DNA of 6,104 nucleotides from Gammaproteobacteria bacterium (GTDB lineage: Bacteria; Pseudomonadota; Gammaproteobacteria; Chromatiales; Chromatiaceae). The DNA lies in NCBI GenBank assembly GCA_030625445.1, contig DAOUQU010000105.1, positions 1 to 6,104 of the forward strand, written 5' to 3'. Both the position numbers and the translations under genes were made by a program. This document shows positions 4,128 to 6,104 of the stretch, piece by piece (position 1 is the stretch's first letter; each line of letters begins with the position of its first letter). The notes below the pieces were generated by a model. It was not told the origin of the DNA, searched no databases, and saw nothing but the letters and a program-made list of their open reading frames with translations.

Positions 4128-4919
4128 TTATTCGATTGAATCACCAATTCTCCCCCAGTCAATTGGAAAGCCGTCTCTCTCCCAGTCCAGATTCATCCAG
4201 ATCATCGTCGCCCTGCCGACCAGGTTCTCCTCCGGAACAAAGCCCCAGCAGCGGCTGTCACGACTATTATCCCTGTTGTCGCCCATCGCAAAATAGTGGC
4301 CCTCGGGAACTGTCACCGGGCCTGTCGCGAGATAAGGGCAGCGCAACTCACGTCCGGGATTGACCAGGATCTGGTGTTCGACATCTCCGAGCTGCTCATT
4401 CATGTGATAGTCGCCCGTCTCAACATTGCCGGCTCCCACGCCCTCAAAAATCCCGATTTTCTGCTGTTGCTGCGGCTCGCCATTAACATAAAGCACTTTG
4501 TTCTTGTATTCAAGCACATCGCCGGGCACTCCGACAACACGCTTGATGAAATCAATCGACTTATCTTCCGGAAAACGAAATACGAAGACATCTCCACGCT
4601 GCGGTTCACCGACATCAAGAATCTTGGTATGCGTCACCGGAAGACGCAGTCCATAGGCGTATTTATTGACGACGATAAAATCACCGACCAGCAGTGTCGG
4701 CATCATCGAGCCCGATGGGATTTTGAAAGGTTCAAACAGAAATGAACGCAGTATCAACACCACCAGGATGACGGGGAAGATGGAGCGTGAAATGTCGATC
4801 AGAACGTGTTCCTTGACATTCTCACCGCGTTTTTTTGAATAGATGAGTACATCCATCAGCCAGATAGCCCCCATCACAACAAGGGCGATGACCAGAAGAA
4901 GTCCAATATTTAATGACAT
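4128..4919 (-). CDS. lepB: signal peptidase I (LepB)
   Basis: LepB is the inner-membrane serine protease that removes signal peptides from exported pre-proteins on the periplasmic side. The protein has 263 residues, shorter than the 324 of E. coli but common in other proteobacteria. Two membrane segments are visible, at about 4-27 and 46-61, with a short basic cytoplasmic loop (YSKKRGENVKEH) between them. The catalytic serine is Ser71 in PSGSMMPTLLVGDFIVV (68-84). The general base is Lys126 in DFIKRVVGVPGD (123-134). The conserved box GDNRDNSRDSRCWG follows at 213-226. The start fits the family: the first residues lead straight into membrane segment 1, and a weak AAGAG site lies 8 bases upstream. 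It is separated from lepA by a 107-base repeat-filled spacer and from the DUF4845 gene by 78 bases with a hairpin. Confidence 0.97.
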   Translation of the reverse strand: MSLNIGLLLVIALVVMGAIWLMDVLIYSKKRGENVKEHVLIDISRSIFPVILVVLILRSFLFEPFKIPSGSMMPTLLVGDFIVVNKYAYGLRLPVTHTKILDVGEPQRGDVFVFRFPEDKSIDFIKRVVGVPGDVLEYKNKVLYVNGEPQQQQKIGIFEGVGAGNVETGDYHMNEQLGDVEHQILVNPGRELRCPYLATGPVTVPEGHYFAMGDNRDNSRDSRCWGFVPEENLVGRATMIWMNLDWERDGFPIDWGRIGDSIE

Positions 4920-4940
4920 CAGTTAATCTCTTTAAAACAA

Positions 4941-5022
4941 AGTTTTAGGTTTTAGGTGGTTAGGTTTTAGGTGTTAGGTTTTAGGTTTGAGACTTAAAAC
5001 CTAAAACCTAACCACTTAAAAC
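4941..5022. repeat. CCTAAAA / TTTTAGG heptamer repeat array with inverted halves, lepA-lepB spacer
   Basis: The left half on the plus strand is made of tandem GTTTTAG-like units, some shortened to GTTAG or changed to GTGTTAG. The right half (4993-5022) carries the complementary CTAAAAC units. GTTAGGTTTTAGGTTT (4973-4988) is a perfect 16-base inverted repeat of 4997-5012 with an eight-base loop. In another register 4956-4972 is a perfect 17-base inverted repeat of 4999-5015. CTTAAAAC occurs twice (4993-5000, 5015-5022), and its last seven bases recur at 4932-4938 to the left of the array. The units resemble low-complexity repeats that change in number by slippage. The array starts five bases after the lepA stop and ends about 20 bases before the lepB start, so it lies within the operon transcript. 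Confidence 0.75.
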
Positions 5023-5026
5023 TTTC

Positions 5027-6104
5027 CTACTCCTTTCCAAGCTTTAATACAGCAAGAAAAGCATCCTGGGGGATCTCGACACTGCCCACCTGTTTCATGC
5101 GTTTTTTACCTGCCTTCTGTTTTTCCAGCAGCTTGCGTTTACGCGTGATATCGCCGCCATAACACTTGGCTGTCACATTTTTGCGCAGCGCTTTGACATT
5201 TGTACGCGCGATAATTTTACTGCCGATTGCGGCCTGAATCGCAACATCAAACATCTGCCGCGGAATCAGCTCTTTCATCTTCGCTGTCAAATCACGGCCG
5301 CGGGTTTGCGCCTGGTCCCGGTGCACGATAATCGACAGCGCATCGACCGACTCGCCATTGATCAGGACTTCCAGCTTGGTCAGAGGCGCCGCCTGAAAAT
5401 GGCTGAACTCATACTCAAACGAGGCGTAACCCCGGCTGACCGATTTAAGACGATCAAAAAAATCCAGCACCACCTCGTTCATCGGCAGGTCGTAAGTCAC
5501 CTGTACCTGGCCGCCAAGATACTGCATGCTTTTCTGTACGCCGCGTTTTTCAATGCACAGGGTAATGACTGCACCCAGGTGATTTTGCGGCACCAGGATG
5601 GTCGCAGTGATGATCGGCTCGCGTATCTCTTCGATCAGGGATGGATCAGGAAGATCCGCCGGGTTATCGACTTTCACAACCTTGCCGTCTCTGAGCTCAA
5701 TCTCATAAATCACTGTTGGAGCCGTGGTCACCAGATCAAGATCATACTCTCTCTCCAGGCGCTCCTGCACGATCTCCATGTGCAGCAGTCCCAGGAAACC
5801 GCAGCGAAAGCCGAATCCAAGCGCCTGGGAGGTTTCAGGTTCAAAATGGAGCGCCGCATCATTCAGACGCAGCTTGCGCAGAGCCTCGCGCAAATTCTCA
5901 TAATCTTCAGAACTGACGGGATAGAGGCCAGCGAAGACCCGTGGCTGCATCTCCTCAAAACCGATCAGGGGCTCTGATGCCTTGTTATCTGTCAGGGTAA
6001 TGGTATCCCCCACGGGAACGCCGTCGATCTCCTTGATACCCGCAATCAGATAGCCCACTTCACCTGCGGAGAGACGCCCGGTCTCCTTCATTTTCGGTGT
6101 AAAG
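5027..6104 (-). CDS. lepA: elongation factor 4 (LepA), C-terminal part; 5' end outside the window
   Basis: LepA is a translational GTPase related to EF-G that acts on ribosomes in translation and biogenesis. About 359 of the usual 600 or so residues are visible. The frame is open to the window edge, and the codons before the internal Met at 6091 read FTPK, matching the FTPK of E. coli LepA, so the reading frame continues upstream and that Met is not the start. The GTP-binding domain is not in view. What is seen begins in the second domain (GEVGYLIAGIKEIDGVPVGDT) and passes through the EF-G-like domains, with GFGFRCGFLGLLHMEIVQER and the SFEYEF region. It ends in the LepA-specific C-terminal domain, with AKCYGGDITRKRKLLEKQK near the end and the closing GSVEIPQDAFLAVLKLGKE. 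The stop is TAG at 5029-5027. It is upstream of lepB, as in most proteobacteria; the operon promoter should lie before it. Confidence 0.97.
   Translation of the reverse strand, partial: FTPKMKETGRLSAGEVGYLIAGIKEIDGVPVGDTITLTDNKASEPLIGFEEMQPRVFAGLYPVSSEDYENLREALRKLRLNDAALHFEPETSQALGFGFRCGFLGLLHMEIVQERLEREYDLDLVTTAPTVIYEIELRDGKVVKVDNPADLPDPSLIEEIREPIITATILVPQNHLGAVITLCIEKRGVQKSMQYLGGQVQVTYDLPMNEVVLDFFDRLKSVSRGYASFEYEFSHFQAAPLTKLEVLINGESVDALSIIVHRDQAQTRGRDLTAKMKELIPRQMFDVAIQAAIGSKIIARTNVKALRKNVTAKCYGGDITRKRKLLEKQKAGKKRMKQVGSVEIPQDAFLAVLKLGKE

Noticed and set aside
4296..4745. 149-codon open frame on the plus strand
   Set aside because: It is antisense to lepB, including the catalytic Lys and GDNRD-side codons, and has no domain signal.
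4941..5022. CRISPR array in the lepA-lepB spacer
   Set aside because: The repeated units are seven bases and contiguous with no unique spacers between them; this is a low-complexity repeat, not a CRISPR.
5306..5977. 223-codon open frame on the plus strand
   Set aside because: It is antisense to well-conserved lepA codons, has no recognisable domain and no ribosome binding site; it is a shadow of the real gene.

Overview
The window holds the greater part of a conserved housekeeping operon of a non-enteric gammaproteobacterium, all of it on the minus strand. In transcription order (high to low coordinates) the genes are lepA (5' end outside the window), lepB, a small membrane gene of the DUF4845 type, rnc, era, recO and pdxJ. 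The gene order, the DUF4845 gene between lepB and rnc, and the protein sequences point to Gammaproteobacteria outside the Enterobacterales. A Chromatiales-like or sulfur-oxidiser-like host is a guess, not something the sequence proves.

Layout. 6104-5027 is the C-terminal part of lepA (elongation factor 4). 5026-4920 is a 107-base spacer filled with CCTAAAA-type heptamer repeats that fold on themselves. 4919-4128 is lepB (signal peptidase I). 4127-4050 is a 78-base spacer with a perfect 11-bp hairpin. 4049-3609 is the DUF4845-type membrane protein, whose ribosome binding site lies in a second 11-bp inverted repeat. 3612-2938 is rnc (TTG start), 2941-2051 era and 2051-1383 recO, all chained by 1- to 4-base overlaps that imply translational coupling. 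1382-1243 is a spacer carrying a 71-bp palindromic repeat element of the widespread 'CGTCATTGCGAG' kind. 1242-520 is pdxJ. 519-228 is an AT-rich spacer without a gene, containing short repeats, a dyad just after pdxJ and a possible promoter with a leader hairpin. 227-1 is the start of a coiled-coil protein that runs off the window and is missing from ordinary gene lists because it is cut.

How the genes work together: LepA acts on the ribosome, LepB processes exported proteins, RNase III and Era act in rRNA processing and 30S maturation, RecO acts in recombinational repair and PdxJ makes pyridoxine 5'-phosphate. The genes share growth-linked expression rather than one pathway. The operon promoter must lie upstream of lepA, beyond the window.

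The coding content is ordinary and no new multi-gene system is visible. What deserves a second look lies in the spacers: the CCTAAAA repeat array, the SD-sequestering hairpin of the DUF4845 gene, the palindromic element flanked by 7-bp direct repeats, and the leader dyad of the coiled-coil gene.
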